Of a stretch of DNA of 64,000 bases, positions 45,605 through 56,995 are shown one piece after another; the first letter of the stretch is position 1; the number at the start of each line of letters is the position of its first letter. Origin of the DNA: Pterois miles (taxonomy: Eukaryota; Chordata; Actinopteri; Perciformes; Scorpaenidae); contig CAMQGK010000638.1 of NCBI GenBank assembly GCA_947000775.1, forward strand, positions 25,547,001-25,611,000. Direction: 5' to 3'. Below the pieces are notes generated by a model. The model saw only the letters and a list, made by a program, of their open reading frames with translations. It searched no databases and had not been told where the DNA came from. A program made the translations under genes and the position numbers.

Positions 45605-46563
45605 TTGAAAGTAGTATTCGGGACAGTTGCAGGACACTGAGGAAAAAAGTTCATTTCAAACCCTGAGAGTGATGTCTTTGTAAATTGAGACGGGGCAGAT
45701 AGCGGTTGCAAGTGAGGCACAATTTATGGTGCTATCAGTGGCTGCAGTTCATTCATTCAGTTCGGTTATGTAAAGCCCTCCAAACATTATAAAAAGGCTG
45801 GAAAATCAACAGAAAAATCTGGGTAGTTGTTTCACCTTTTTGACAAAATATCTGATGCAAGTGAAACAGAGGAATGGAGGCAGGATTTCTCTGTTCGTCC
45901 AGTGTGTGAATTAATGTGGATGTAAAGTCTTATTTGCTCCAGGATGAAGGGGGGACAGATTGCAGGCACTTGAAAACACAATTGTCAGTACACAGCAGGA
46001 TTCACTTCAAACTGAAGCTCAGCATGGATCCGGGACCCACCTTCAAACCTGGAAGCTGTTTTTCTGTTGTTTATTTAGCAGACTGTTAGCTGGGAGCTAA
46101 CGTGGCTAGCTTTGACTGTGGGTCCACCGGCGCTGCTCCGGTGTGTCTCTGTGCATCACAGCTGTGTTGAGTGTACAGGTTTACTGGACAGACTGTCCTG
46201 AAGGAGCTCATGTGAAAAACAAACAGTCAAACTGTATAATACTAAAACACTGTTGTATAGGTTGAGTACTGTAGAGAGGGAGTGGAGGACAAACTAATGT
46301 CTTCGACCTCGTAGAGCCATTTAATACTGAATACTGGCAGCTTCTTTGTTGTCTTGGGCTAAATAATAAGTAAAAGTTTACTAGTTTACTAAAGTTTACT
46401 AGTTTCTAAAGTTTCTAGATCTGGCTTTTGGTACAGACAACACAAGTCAAATGTTCTGTGTAATCCATTTCTTGTTTGTAACTATTGAAAAAATTGCATA
46501 TTAAATCGCAACATTGGTAAAGAAAATTGCAATTAGATTATTTTCTAAAATCGTTCAGCCCTG
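45605..46563 (-). repeat. probable interspersed element (family I), right end well defined
   Basis: The right end 'aaattgcatattaaatcgca' to 'tctaaaatcgttcagccctg' (46490-46564) is the reverse complement of a common fish repeat terminus (cagggctgaacgattttaga). The interior up to about 45960 ('ggtccaccggcgctgctccg', 'gagctaacgtggctagcttt') is consistent with the same element. The left border is uncertain. Confidence 0.5.
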
Positions 46564-46565
46564 GT

Positions 46566-46792
46566 TGAGGGTGTTTGATTGACAGCATTGACCCTGAAAC
46601 GCTGACCAATCAGAGCAGACTGGGAGGAGACAGGTGCTGAAGATTGGACGAGGCTTTATGCAGGTAGACAGTATGAGAAGAATGAGGGATTTTCTGAACA
46701 TTACAGCATGTAAACCTGATCTAGTAGAACCTTAAAATCCATCTATGAACCTGAACATGAGCATATGAGCCCTTTCATATAACTTTATTATT
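46566..46792 (-). mobile_element. family J repeat (GGGCTCATATGCTC-ended)
   Basis: The reverse complement reads 'gctcatatgctcatgttcag', 'gttcatagatggatttta', 'catgctgtaatgttcagaaa', 'ttcttctcatactgtctacc' and 'ctgattggtcagcgtttcag'. This is the order of a widespread fish MITE remembered as starting '...ggacatattatgctcatttt'. There is only one copy here. Confidence 0.6.
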
Positions 46793-47544
46793 GTTGACAG
46801 ACCTCTCGATAAAATGAGCTATGTTAAGTAGGAACTGAGAAGTATCTGAGATCAGACAGTACAACTTCACTTCACAGTGGTCATTTATGTATAAGAATAA
46901 AAGCTTCTTCAAAGTGCTCTGCAGATCACTTCAGCACAGTCCTGTGTGAGTGGAGCAGACAGCCAACACCGGCCTGACCCCACAGACAGACTATTTCCAC
47001 AGCGCTCACACAGCTCCTTCACGTTTCTGTAACCTTGCCTGACTGTGGCTGGTAATGAATATGTTTTCACACTGGTGTCAGGGAGACCTTCGCTGCGCCA
47101 CTTTGAAAACCCAACACAAGTAACAGCATTATTATCTGGGCTGTGTCTGCTGAATAGTCTTTGAGTAATGTAGACGCTGCTGTCGAATTAATGTTGTGCA
47201 TTTCTGAAGGAAAGTGAAAATATGACCCCAGCACCTTCTATTAAACTGCGTAATAGGAAAAGCGACACATCTTTCGATGGCCTGAAAAAGCAAGAAAAAA
47301 ACTTTTGGGTATCTCAGTCTGTGGGCAGAACTAAACTGGACACAACCAGAGAGCCTGTATCCCTTTTATTAGCTGTATAGACTAACTTTCTAAAGCAATA
47401 TGTGTATTTTATTTAGTAGATAGATGCTATTGTACTACACACATTAAACGCCTTTCCATCAACTTGCTTTTATGTACATTTTCAAATTTGTGCTCAAAAA
47501 AACCTGAGTGGAAATACCAGAACTAAAAAAAGAAGCAAAATCAA
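46793..47544. other. non-coding segment, nothing recognised
   Basis: No shared repeat or domain. Confidence 0.4.
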
Positions 47545-47852
47545 AATACCACAAAAATGTTTGAGCACTTTGCTGAGGTGGAAACCTCTGTGTTAACTTT
47601 GCTGATCACGTTTCACGCAGCGCCATCATCAGGCTAAAATTCAAATTCGTCCAATACTTTTCTTTTGACCAAATACCTGCAAAACTGATATACTTTGTGC
47701 TAATTAGCAAATGTTAGCATGCTGAGATGCTAAGCTAAAACAGTGACTACGGTAAACATAGAAGGCTACCTGCTAATACAACCTAGCACTGTATTTGTGA
47801 GCTTGTTAGCATGCTAATGTTAGCATTAAGCTCAAAGCCCTTTTTCTGCGTT
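47545..47852. repeat. interspersed repeat rich in GCTAGC/GCTAA motifs (family P)
   Basis: 'ccaaatacctgcaaaactga', 'gctaattagcaaatgttagc' and 'gcatgctaatgttagcatta' followed by 'gctcaaagc' form a block common in fish genomes. The segment is rich in short gctaa and gttagc motifs. It precedes the 1-kb array. Confidence 0.55.
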
Positions 47853-47975
47853 GTTTAGTTGTTTGACTGATGAAGATACATAATGCCGCAAAACACTAGG
47901 ATCTAAGAGCAGGATGACGGGCACAATGTGCAGTCCAGCACTCACTGAATCCTTTCATGGGTAAAGTGTAGTCTA

Positions 47976-48935
47976 CAGTGTAGTGTGGTGTAGTGTAGGG
48001 TGTAGTGTGGTGTAGTGTAGGGTGTAGTGTGGTGTAGTGTAGGGTGTAGTGTGGTGTAGTGTAAGGTGTAGTGTGGTGTAGTGTAGGGTGTAGTGTGGTG
48101 TAGTGTAGGGGGTGTAGTGTGGTGTAGTGTAGGGTGTAGTGTGGTGTAGTGTAGGGTGTAGTGTGGTGTAGTGTGGTGTAGTGTAGGGTGTAGTGTGGTG
48201 TAGTGTAGGGTGTAGTGTGGTGTAGTGTAGGGTGTAGTGTGGTGTAGTGTAATGTGTAGTGTGGTGTAGTGTAAGGTGTAGTGTAGGGTGTAGTGTAAGG
48301 TGTAGTGTAGGGTGTAGTGTAATGTGTAGTGTAATGTGTAGTTTAAGGTGTAGTGTACAGTGTAGTGTAAGGTGTAGTGTAGGGTGTAGTGTACAGTGTA
48401 GTGTAGGGTGTAGTGTAGTAGTGTAGTGTAGTGGGTGTAGTGTAGGGTGTAGTGTATGTAGTGTGGTGTAGTGTAGGGTGTATTGTAGAGTGTAGTGTAG
48501 GGTGTAGTGTAGGGTGTAGTGTAAGGTGTAGTGTAGGGTGTAGTGTAGTGTAGGGTGTAGTGTATGGTGTAGTGTACAGTGTAGTGTAAGGTGTAGTGTA
48601 GGGTGTAGTGTAGGGTGTAGTGTAAGGTGTAGTGTAGGGTGTAGTGTAAGGTGTAGTTTAAGGTGTAGTGTATGGTGTAGTGTACAGTGTAGTGTAGGGT
48701 GTAGTGTAAGGTGTAGTGTAGGGTGTAGTGTAAGGTGTAGTGTAGGGTGTAGTGTAATGTGTAGTGTACAGTGTAGTGTAGGGTGTAGTGTAAGGTGTAG
48801 TGTAGGGTGTATTGTAGGGTGTAGTGTAAGGTGTAGTGTAGGGTGTAGTGTAGGGTGTAGTGTAAGGTGTAGTGTAGGGTGTAGTGTAGGGTGTAGTGTA
48901 AGGTGTAGTTTAAGGTGTAGTGTACGTAGTGAGAC
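47976..48935. repeat. 1-kb GT/GA-rich satellite, units gtgtagtgtagg (12 bp) and 22-bp variant
   Basis: The left third (47976-48260) is built of a 22-bp unit (gtgtggtgtagtgtagggtg + ta). The rest is built of 12-bp units (gtgtagtgtagg, gtgtagtgtaag, gtgtagtgtaca). The plus strand has almost no C. A 330-codon open frame on the minus strand (LHPTLHLT repeats) is the longest in the window but reflects only the repeat period. GGTGT occurs in nearly every unit. Confidence 0.97.
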
Positions 48936-49684
48936 GTGTAGTACTATGCAGTAGAGTCGTGACAAATGTTGGACTCTGATCAGTTGAAAGCAGCAGGGCT
49001 ATAAATGGAGGCTAATGCAGCTGTGTGTCTGCTGGGTGTGTAAATAGGTAAATGTTTGCTTTCGTCTGAGGGCAGATCATGAGATTTGTTGACATGAATG
49101 AAACCCAGGTCCCTCCTGGCAGAATAATCTCCAGTGCCCTCTAGAGTTACCGTCATCGCTGCTGCAGTGGCACCAACGTTTCCCTGTGACCAGTACAGAC
49201 GCTGAACTGGACCGACAGAGCCAGTTTCATGCAGTGTGCTTCTTTGCCTCATGGTATGAAAACTTAATGGCTGTTATATGAATGTGGACAGTAGAAATTG
49301 GTTTAGCGAGAAAATCACTTTAAATACTGTGAATCTTGCATGAGGCTTGTGATGCAACAGGTGCAGCAGCTCCCCGATGCTCCAAAATTTAAATGAACTA
49401 ATTCATCAGTGTAGTCCTAAATGCACAACAATGTTGAAATTAAATGGAAATAACATTTTTAATGAATAATGAATGCTTTTAAAAATGTTATTGAAAATGG
49501 AAAAAGAACACAGCCCAGCTCTTAATCATGTTTTTTTTTTTTTTTTTTTAATGAATTAAATAAAATGGCACGATTCTCTCTTACTGTCTGCACATCTACA
49601 AAACTACCAGGGGCTTATTTTATATTTTGGCCATAAACAAACATACTCTAACCTCTGTACAGCACCACACAACATATTCTCCGT
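48936..49684. other. non-coding segment, nothing recognised
   Basis: An 18-T run sits near 49531-49549. A 90-residue minus-strand frame at 48980-49252 has no domain. Confidence 0.4.
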
Positions 49685-50110
49685 CGAAACTCATCACACA
49701 CCGCCAGCATCGGACACTGACCCCTCTCATGTTACTCCTGGACAGATCAGGGACGGCATGTTAATATACGCTCCTTATATGCATAGAGTCCTTTAAAAAA
49801 AACATCCATTTTCACAGGAAGTTAGGTTTAGGCAACACAACCACTTAGGTTTAGGAAACGGTCGTGATTGACGTGTTCTTCACTAACCAACGACTCATGA
49901 GGACTGACGATACCGACAAGTCGCCTGACTGAAAGACAAAATAAGTCAACATTTCTTTTAGTTTCACATGGGACACAACCATCGGTCTCCTGGCTGTTTG
50001 TCTGACACATCCACTTCCTCTCCCACCCGCCCTGAGCAGACCCTCATGCTATTAATACCACACTCGTCACTTGCTCCAACTGTTTGCACCATTCAATGCA
50101 GAAAAAACTG
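49685..50110 (+). mobile_element. family C repeat, best copy
   Basis: 'cagcatcggacactgacccc', 'gacagatcagggacggcatg', 'ttaatatacgctccttatat', 'cacaggaagttaggtttagg', 'caacacaaccacttaggttt', 'cacatgggacacaaccatcg' and 'cttcctctcccacccgccct'. The 'ttaggtttaggcaac' core links it to 4250, 20630 and 27990. Confidence 0.7.
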
Positions 50111-50637
50111 AACAAGATACTAATTTCTGCCACTCCAAACTGAGTACTGGCCTCAACCTGGCCACCCCTATGAAAATTGTCTGGTATAGTTTACCCCCTA
50201 TCCCCATGAAAACACTATATTTTTACTGTTAAGTTTGGTAAACATTAGCTATGGGGGCCCTTGTTGTTGTTTTCTGCTTTATTTCTTGATGGTCATTTAC
50301 AGATTCTCATTGAGCTACATGGCCTCATGAAGTCATTCTTCAAATACTCAGTAATACAGTAATTTAGCATCGAAGTAAATGCATTTACATTTTCAGTCCT
50401 TTTACAAACTGACACTTAAGGACCCCTTCCAGCCAGTTTTACTTCCTGTTTTCTGGTTAACGTTCTTTCTCAAACGGAGAAAGGGGTTGTGGTTAACAGT
50501 CAGATGTAATTCACCATGTGACAACCAAAGTGCAGAATTTTTCAACCCAGTTTAGATTAAATTAATGTTCATCGGACCACAAATAAGACAAGAATTAGCA
50601 CAACTACGACTCTCTCTGACCCGCTCCGAGGAGCGTC
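50111..50637. other. non-coding segment, nothing recognised
   Basis: No shared repeat or domain. Confidence 0.4.
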
Positions 50638-50644
50638 GCCGCCA

Positions 50645-50740
50645 CACGCCGGCCGCAGCGCGCCGGCCGCAGCGCGCCGGCCGCAGCGCGCCGGCCGCAG
50701 CGCGCCGGCCGCAGCGCGCCGGCCGCAGCGCGCCGGCGGA
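50645..50740. repeat. GC-rich 14-bp tandem repeat (ggccgcagcgcgcc)
   Basis: GGCCGCAG starts at 50651, 50665, 50679, 50693, 50707 and 50721, exact 14-bp steps, with partial units at both ends. The array is nearly all G+C and carries several CpGs per unit, inside AT-rich flanks. The unit is not a multiple of three, so the open frames here are not meaningful. Confidence 0.97.
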
Positions 50741-50742
50741 TG

Positions 50743-52554
50743 GATAGACATGTTATAAAGGTCTGCCACTTGAAATGCTGTTTGGTGACGTTTTGGAGCT
50801 GCAGCGTCCACCAGCACCGGGCGCTCTTGATTCAGCTCCCAGCACCACACACCGGGCTGCATGGTGATTCAGAAAGTTGTGCTCCCTTTCGTTCAGACCT
50901 GTTGGATAGATCTCCGGTATCGGCTGCTTTCCGTTAACGTACAGTAAAGATTGTGTTGTGCTAATTGTGCCAGCAGGATTTTTTGTAATCCACTGTACTC
51001 ACCAAAACATGAAAATGAAACCCCGCAGTTAGCTGATTATGACTGATAAACAGATTTATCAGTTTGCTGCTCAGATTCAAACGAGCATGACTGTGCCTGC
51101 AGCTTGGAGGATGACCTTTGACCTGCAGCTTCTACTATAGTCATATCTCATTTTCCCAATTCCCAATTTAGCAACAACCTTTTTTTTTTTTTTTAAACAG
51201 TGAGTGCAAAATGAAGTTATTTATCCAAACAATGTTGGCAAACAGTGTGGCTGATCAACTTAATCAGGACAATATTATAGAAAAATCTAAATACACTGGA
51301 GGGGGGCTTTACGTTAATACTCTGTTTAATCTCTCTAATAGTCTCTGACCCTGCTGTTTGAAAACCAAACCATGTCCCTGCTAGATATAAACCATCTGTT
51401 GTTGTAGTATTCATCTGTACCATGAGGTTCTGGTTACGTGTTGATCTCATAGTTTAATGTGCAAATAAAATAACAGCAAAACAGTGTTATCACTCACCTT
51501 ATGCATAATTTAGGGGGAAAAGCAGGCCAGGTTATTACCGGGAGAAACAAAGACGTCTGCCTATGATGCAACGACACGATTTCAGCTCCGGTATTTGTTG
51601 TATGGCTTTTTCCATCACCGTCACCGGAGATGTATTAAAACTGCTGGTGTACAACAGAATCTCATTATCACATTCAAGCAAGCTCCAAACAAATTACAAC
51701 GTGATTCCCTTTCATCTCGATACAAACTCATTTTCATACTATAAGCAAGAGAAATTGCAATCTTGGGGAAATAAATTGACTTTGTATACTCCTATTCAGA
51801 GGGGGTAAAATGTGGCTGATGAGCCACAAAGTGATTCGCAGACGAGACAAACCGCTTTTCACAATCAATTGCGGAGGTAAGCCAGCTGCTATTGTTGTAA
51901 AAAAAAAAAAAAAAAGAAGATAAAACCTCTGTTGATGAACTGAAATATCCTGAAGAGAGCAAGTTCACACATACCCACACCTCCTTGACTTTGAGTGAGT
52001 TTCATTTACGTATTAAGATGCTCAGTCATTCTGAGCACAGCTATATATCCTTGGAGTGTTTCTAATTCAGCTACTTCAGGGTAATTACATCCCCGGTAGA
52101 AACTGATCGCTGCTATTTCATCGAACTGAGGGAAGTTGGGTAACACAAAGACACTTTTGCTACAATAAATTACGATGCCTGATTAGTTGATTTTGTTGTT
52201 TTTGTTGTCACTTTTCAGTCTGAGTTTGAAAAACACTACCCTCTACAGTATTTTAGTCTCACTTGATTACGTTTTAATTTTATTTGAGAACTAAGCTCAT
52301 CTGATGAAGCTGATTATGTTCAAATCTAGATGAGGGATTTTGTTTTTCTATTTTATGGTAAATCAATCCATCCCATTCCTCCCAAGAGACCACAGTAATG
52401 AACTATTAATTTAGTTTTGATACTGCCTCATTATATATTGACAAATTTAGCTAAAAGTCAGCTCACTTACTAGCTTAAGCTTTCAACAATCTGTCATGAG
52501 ACTGTAGATGTTCAAATATCCTCTTTACTCCCCACCGCCCTTCCCTCAAGAGGC
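50743..52554. promoter_or_regulatory. mostly unique DNA; candidate conserved segment at about 51560-52130
   Basis: No repeat match. In 51560-52130 motifs such as 'caaaccgcttttcacaatca' (RUNX-like ACCGC and SOX-like ACAAT), 'gtggctgatgagccac' and 'gggtaattacatccccgg' occur in single-copy-looking sequence. An A-run lies near 51899-51915. Regulatory status is inference. Confidence 0.27.
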
Positions 52555-52640
52555 TCTGCCTTTCACCAGGCATCATTGTAAGTAAGAATTTCATCTTAAC
52601 TGACTTGCCTGGTTAAATAAAGGTTAAATTTAAAATACAA
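52555..52640 (+). mobile_element. LINE 3' tail (L2/RSg-1-like)
   Basis: 'tgcctttcaccaggcatcat', 'tgtaagtaagaatttcatct' and 'taactgacttgcctggttaa' followed by 'ataaaggttaaattt' closely matches the 3' end of an L2-like fish LINE, as remembered from salmonid RSg-1 type elements. No upstream coding part is present. Confidence 0.7.
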
Positions 52641-52764
52641 CAATCTGCCCTCGACTGACTCAAATCATAGAGGAGTAGCAGCAAACTGCTGAAACAAATC
52701 CTGATTCAAATTCTTTATGAATTAGAGTACAAAAGAAACTTCTTCTACTTCTTCTTCTTCTAAA

Positions 52765-52966
52765 CTACTTCATTAATCCCCACGGGGGGGATGCATCTTC
52801 TGCATTTAACTCATCCAAACACCACATATGCAAACAGCCTTAAGCTAGAGAGGCCTGAGGGCACAATGGCAGGAGCCTGTATCTGACTGCACAACAACCC
52901 AGCGGTTGACAGCTGATTCAAACCGGCAACCTTTGGGCTACTAGTCCGCTTCTCATTACCTCTGGT
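52765..52966 (-). mobile_element. tRNA-derived SINE, minus strand
   Basis: The reverse complement begins 'gcggactagtagcccaaagg' and 'ttgccggtttgaatc' (a B-box-like element), and ends '...gatgcatcccccccgtgggg' followed by 'attaatg'. It is diverged. Note a G7 run in the tail. Confidence 0.65.
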
Positions 52967-53211
52967 CTTTCAGTTTGCACTTGGTGGCACAAATGGCGCG
53001 ATGGATGCAAATAATCAAAGTTCGCGTCTCACAGGAGTTGAAATATTTCAACTCGCGCTGTGTGTCGCGAACGTCTATCAGGGTTGAGATTGTCCTCCTG
53101 TCGTCACTGACGTTACTGAATCAGAAATAACTAACACCACTTCAGGTGGACAAATCCAAAGCTTGCCAGGCCAGCCATGCCTAATTATGGTTGCTACAGC
53201 TATGAGGGCTT

Positions 53212-53515
53212 CAGGGTGGTGGTAATTAGCACTGTCGCCTCATAGCAAGAGGTTCAAATCCGGCTTGGGGCTCTTCTGTTTGCATATTCTCCCCCATGTT
53301 AGCATGGGTTTTCTCTGGTTTCCTCCCACAGGCCAAGGTCGTGTAGTTTAGGGTAATTGATGACTATAAATTGTCCGTAGGTGTGAATGTGAGCTTGAAT
53401 GGTTGTCTGTCTCTGTCCAGCGTGTACTCTGCCTTCACCCAATACCAGCTGGGATCTGCTCCAGCCCCCCACGACCCTTAACGGGATTAGTGGTTGGAGA
53501 TGGATGGAAGCTATG
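53212..53515 (+). mobile_element. V-SINE/Mermaid-like SINE, nearly full length
   Basis: The tRNA-like head 'ggtaattagcactgtcgcct' with B-box 'ggttcaaatcc' (53251-53261) is followed by the conserved body 'catgggttttctctggtttc', 'cctcccacaggcca', 'gtgaatgtgagcttgaatgg', 'aataccagctgggatctgct' and 'cgacccttaacgggattag', ending 'ggatggaag'. It is the same family as 36325-36725, but here the 3' segment is present once and not expanded. Confidence 0.85.
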
Positions 53516-55315
53516 AGGGAGACTAGGGGGGTTTAGTTAGTCGTTGCAGTTTACCACCTACAAATGTAAATCTATGCTGGGCGTCAATGTCACCAGTGTC
53601 TACATGGTAACATAACAGATCTGATTTTGTACTGTTTTAAGTGCAACTTGGCAAAGATGACAGAAAAAAAAAAACTAAACACAAAGCAACCAGGCTGCAT
53701 GGATAAAAGCCTGAACAAGAACACTGTCAGTCCAACAATGGCTGAATTAATAACAGATATGGGAGGTTGTTTTCATTTCAAGCATCTGGTTACTATGACA
53801 GCATTATAATCTTGTGTTGTGCCTGCCCTAGTAGCAACACATTAGCGGTGCCAACAAGACATAGATGATTAGCTGAAAGCCAGATGGTCTATTATGGCAC
53901 CTGAAAAGTTAAAATGTTATGTTTCATTGAAGGATGTCAGTGCGGAAATCCATTTCTGGCTCGTTTCATCCATCTGTGCAGTTAGATGAAGTTGTTTTTA
54001 AGCTGAATCCCGCGGGCTGCACATGGTTAACTGCATCATTAAGACACCGCCTACTGGAATTAACTGAATATGTTGTATGCTGTATTCTTACGGCACAAAG
54101 AAAAAAAAAAGAAAATATAAAGGAGCTCTCTGTTGCTGCAATTGTCAGGACTGAAACAGAAATTTGCCAATGATTGTGAGACGAGTCATAATGAGGTGGA
54201 GACAATGCATTGCTGTGTACATTAGAAAGATTGTATTTTTTGTGTAAAGAGCAATCAATTCTCAAAGATTGAAATGGCAGACGCAGCTCCCAGGTATCAA
54301 TTTCAAACATTTTTCTTTTTCCCCTCTGAGGCACAAACCTCCGTCCTCGTCGACTCTCATCTCTATAAATTGATTCCTGTCACATGGTATGAGTTATCCG
54401 GTGATTTGAAGGTCACCAAATTTCAGACAGATTCTTGCATGTCTCTCTTCCCTCATATTTTTATTTTTTCTTATTTTTTTCACCCCGCTGTAGGCGATAT
54501 TGATTTGGCCCAAGTCAATTAATCATGACAAGAATGTTGTGCTCGGGAAATGCGTCTCTAAATGTGACCTCACTGACAGAGCACAACTGTACAACACACC
54601 AACACAGCTTTAGAGGTGGAGTATACCTCACGGGTGTCCTAAAAAAATGAAGAAAGTTTATTATAAATGATAGTCACTGCAGTACAAACTTCATTTTTAA
54701 AAAATCTGAGCGAGACAAGTCAAAGCTGGAATCCTAGCAGGCTGTGTATATAATACGCTGGTCTTTTCTTGGGACCTGAAGAAAGTTCATTTTAAGGTTA
54801 AACTCATGTTTGAGTTGAATAATTCAAAGGATGTGGTTTGTATTCCTTGGCTCTATTTTCTCTTTGTGCACTGAATTTATGAGGAGTTTTACATTGGTAA
54901 TAATTGTGCTCCCATTTTATTTACTGGAAAAAAAAAGAAAAATATAATTACACTTCCAGCACACAATTAGACAGATGAGCTGGAATAGATGGTGTGTTGT
55001 GACCAGTCATCCAGAGGGCATTTTAGTTCTTCCTAGACACATGTATCAAATATTAAAAATGCCTCTGGATTGCTTACTGAACGTGGCCAAAGGAAAACAA
55101 CGACCTGTGGAGAAGCTCCTGATTTTTGGCTGAAACTCCTCAGAATCAGACAGTAAGTTACAGACAGATTCATCCATCTGTTCTTTCACTGGTCTTTTAA
55201 TGACTTCTCTCTAATGTGGATATGCTAAATGTCACTATCTCTCTTAAGGTATTTTTTCTTTGTCTACTTTTTTGAGATTACAGCTTCATAACCAGACAAA
55301 TCACATGGATGTGTT
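53516..55315. promoter_or_regulatory. mostly unique DNA; candidate conserved segment at about 53930-54560
   Basis: No shared repeats. 53930-54560 contains 'gcacatggttaactgcatca', 'gcaatcaattctcaaagatt' and 'aagtcaattaatcatgacaa' in a segment without repeats or maintained coding frame. Open frames on both strands (53934-54522) show no domain. Regulatory status is inference. Confidence 0.27.
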
Positions 55316-55425
55316 TGGATGGGTGGATGGATGGATGGATGGATGGATGGATGGATAGATGGATGGATAGTCGGATGGATGGACGGATAGTTGGATGGAT
55401 GGATGGATGGATGGATGGATGGATG
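55316..55425. repeat. (TGGA)n microsatellite, interrupted
   Basis: Runs of tggatggatgga with interruptions tagatgga, tagtcgga, cggatagt. Such tails often grow from SINE/LINE 3' ends (atggatgga), but no element body is adjacent here. Confidence 0.95.
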
Positions 55426-55613
55426 CTCTGCTCACAGAAAACTGCTAACTGAACCAAGGACTTCCTAACCTAACAGCTAGAGATGCTAGAGATAAATCAG
55501 ATGCTGGACGGTTTTCGGCAGCATCATATATCTGATTTTTTTGCCGGTCAGACACATGTGCAGCCGGTTTTATTTTGGCACACAGCGGCGCAGCCAGTAA
55601 CATCTCACACAAC

Positions 55614-55770
55614 ATGTCGTCGGTGAAGAAGCTCTTCTGTGTGAGGGAAGAAGACAAAAAGCTGCAATTTGTCACAACTGCAAGTCCAAAGTAAGCCGTG
55701 GAGGGACAACCTTAAGAACAACTGATATAATCATGAAACGTATTGTTATTCTTTCCCAAGATGCTGCTCA
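55614..55770 (+). pseudogene. hAT transposase BED zinc finger relic (second type)
   Basis: From the ATG at 55614 the frame reads MSSVKKLFCVREEDKK. After a one-base frame break near 55660 it continues AICHNCKSKVSRGGTTLRTT. The motif (A)xCx2C...VSRGG...T fits the N-terminal BED finger of Ac/ZBED-like hAT transposases (AICNIC--EVSRGG---NTTNL--HL, from memory). The expected HL...H part is decayed (DIIMKRI) and no catalytic domain follows. It is different from the BED type at 15861-16118. Confidence 0.65.
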
Positions 55771-56995
55771 GAGTGATCACAGCAACCGACTCGTCTGCCG
55801 ACAGCACGGAGCTCCGTTATCAGAGGTTACACTGTGTTACACTATGACGCATTCAAGCTCTGCTCAGTAAAAAAAGTACTGGAAGATGGGAAAAAGAAGC
55901 AAACTTTTCCCCGTTTGTTGTGCAGAATGATTTCTCCACAGAATCACATTTTTTATTATGCTGACCAGCTGGTGACTCATGAAAAACAAGATGTGTCTAC
56001 TCAGACTTCATCAGGGTTCGTCAGGAAATTGGTTCTCCGATTGGTTTTCTTCACATTCTTCGTGCACAGCAGCTTCAACTGTTTAGATTTTGCTATTTAG
56101 CGAGCTATGTATGCTGTTTTACTAATGGAGTCACACTGTATATTTAAACACAGCTGAACTTCATGCCAAGAAGTTTGAACTGCACTTCAGAGCTGGTGTT
56201 AGACACTGGAGGCTAATTGGGGACATAGAGTTGAAGCAGCCATGTGTCACAAGTTTTTAATTCAAGCCAAACACCTCATGGTTATTTTTCCCGTACACCT
56301 CTGATTGAAGGTGATAATTAGTAAAGATTTTTAGTGAGATAACCCTGGATATAATATGTCAGCCTTTGGTGCTGATGTGTCTTGTATTTCAGCTGGATGA
56401 AAGCGCAGACAGTCCTTTTTTTCCCTCCATCCAATCCTGTACAATTGTTTGTTTATGCTTTGCTTTGTGAATAAGGAGAACTTTGTGGAGGAAGCAATGT
56501 TTTTGCCGAGCACTCAAAGGTAGAGCCAGGGGAAAATACATGTATTGAATTTCAGATGAGTGCCGAGAATTGAATGTAATTGAGCGGTTTCAGTGTGTGG
56601 GTGTACAGTGTGCACTGATGGAAGCGTTGCCATGACCAGCAAACAGAGCAGACTCAACTCAGCTCTCAGAGTAGTTGCCATGCTACCCAGGGAGAAACTT
56701 GTGGCAAAACAAATTGATGATGAATATGATCAGAAGCATGTCGTAACAAACTTTGTAAAACTCTGACTTTCCTCTGACTTGTTGACGTCTGGAGCAGCTT
56801 TAAAAGGTTCTTGCTTCCACGAGGCTGCGTAAGCCGGCTTGTGAGAGCGATGGCTCTGAGTTGAGGTGTGCTCTGACTGAACACAGAGGATTTTAGAGGC
56901 AACATGACAGCGTGATGGGAGCTAGACCTGCACAGCCCAGATTTAAGTGCAGTTGTGTCTACACTAATATTTTATGTCAAATAAATGAGGATAAA
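55771..56995. other. non-coding segment, nothing recognised
   Basis: Short open frames at 55834-56100, 56331-56513 and 56666-56905 show no domain. No shared repeat. Confidence 0.4.

Noticed and set aside
47973..48965. 330-codon open frame on the minus strand (LHPTLHLT repeats)
   Set aside because: It arises only from the 12-bp satellite period; all residues come from the repeat and no start context or domain exists.
50569..50862. Ala/Arg-rich frames across the GC-rich array
   Set aside because: 14-bp period is not a multiple of three, composition is forced by the repeat, and no start or splice context is present.
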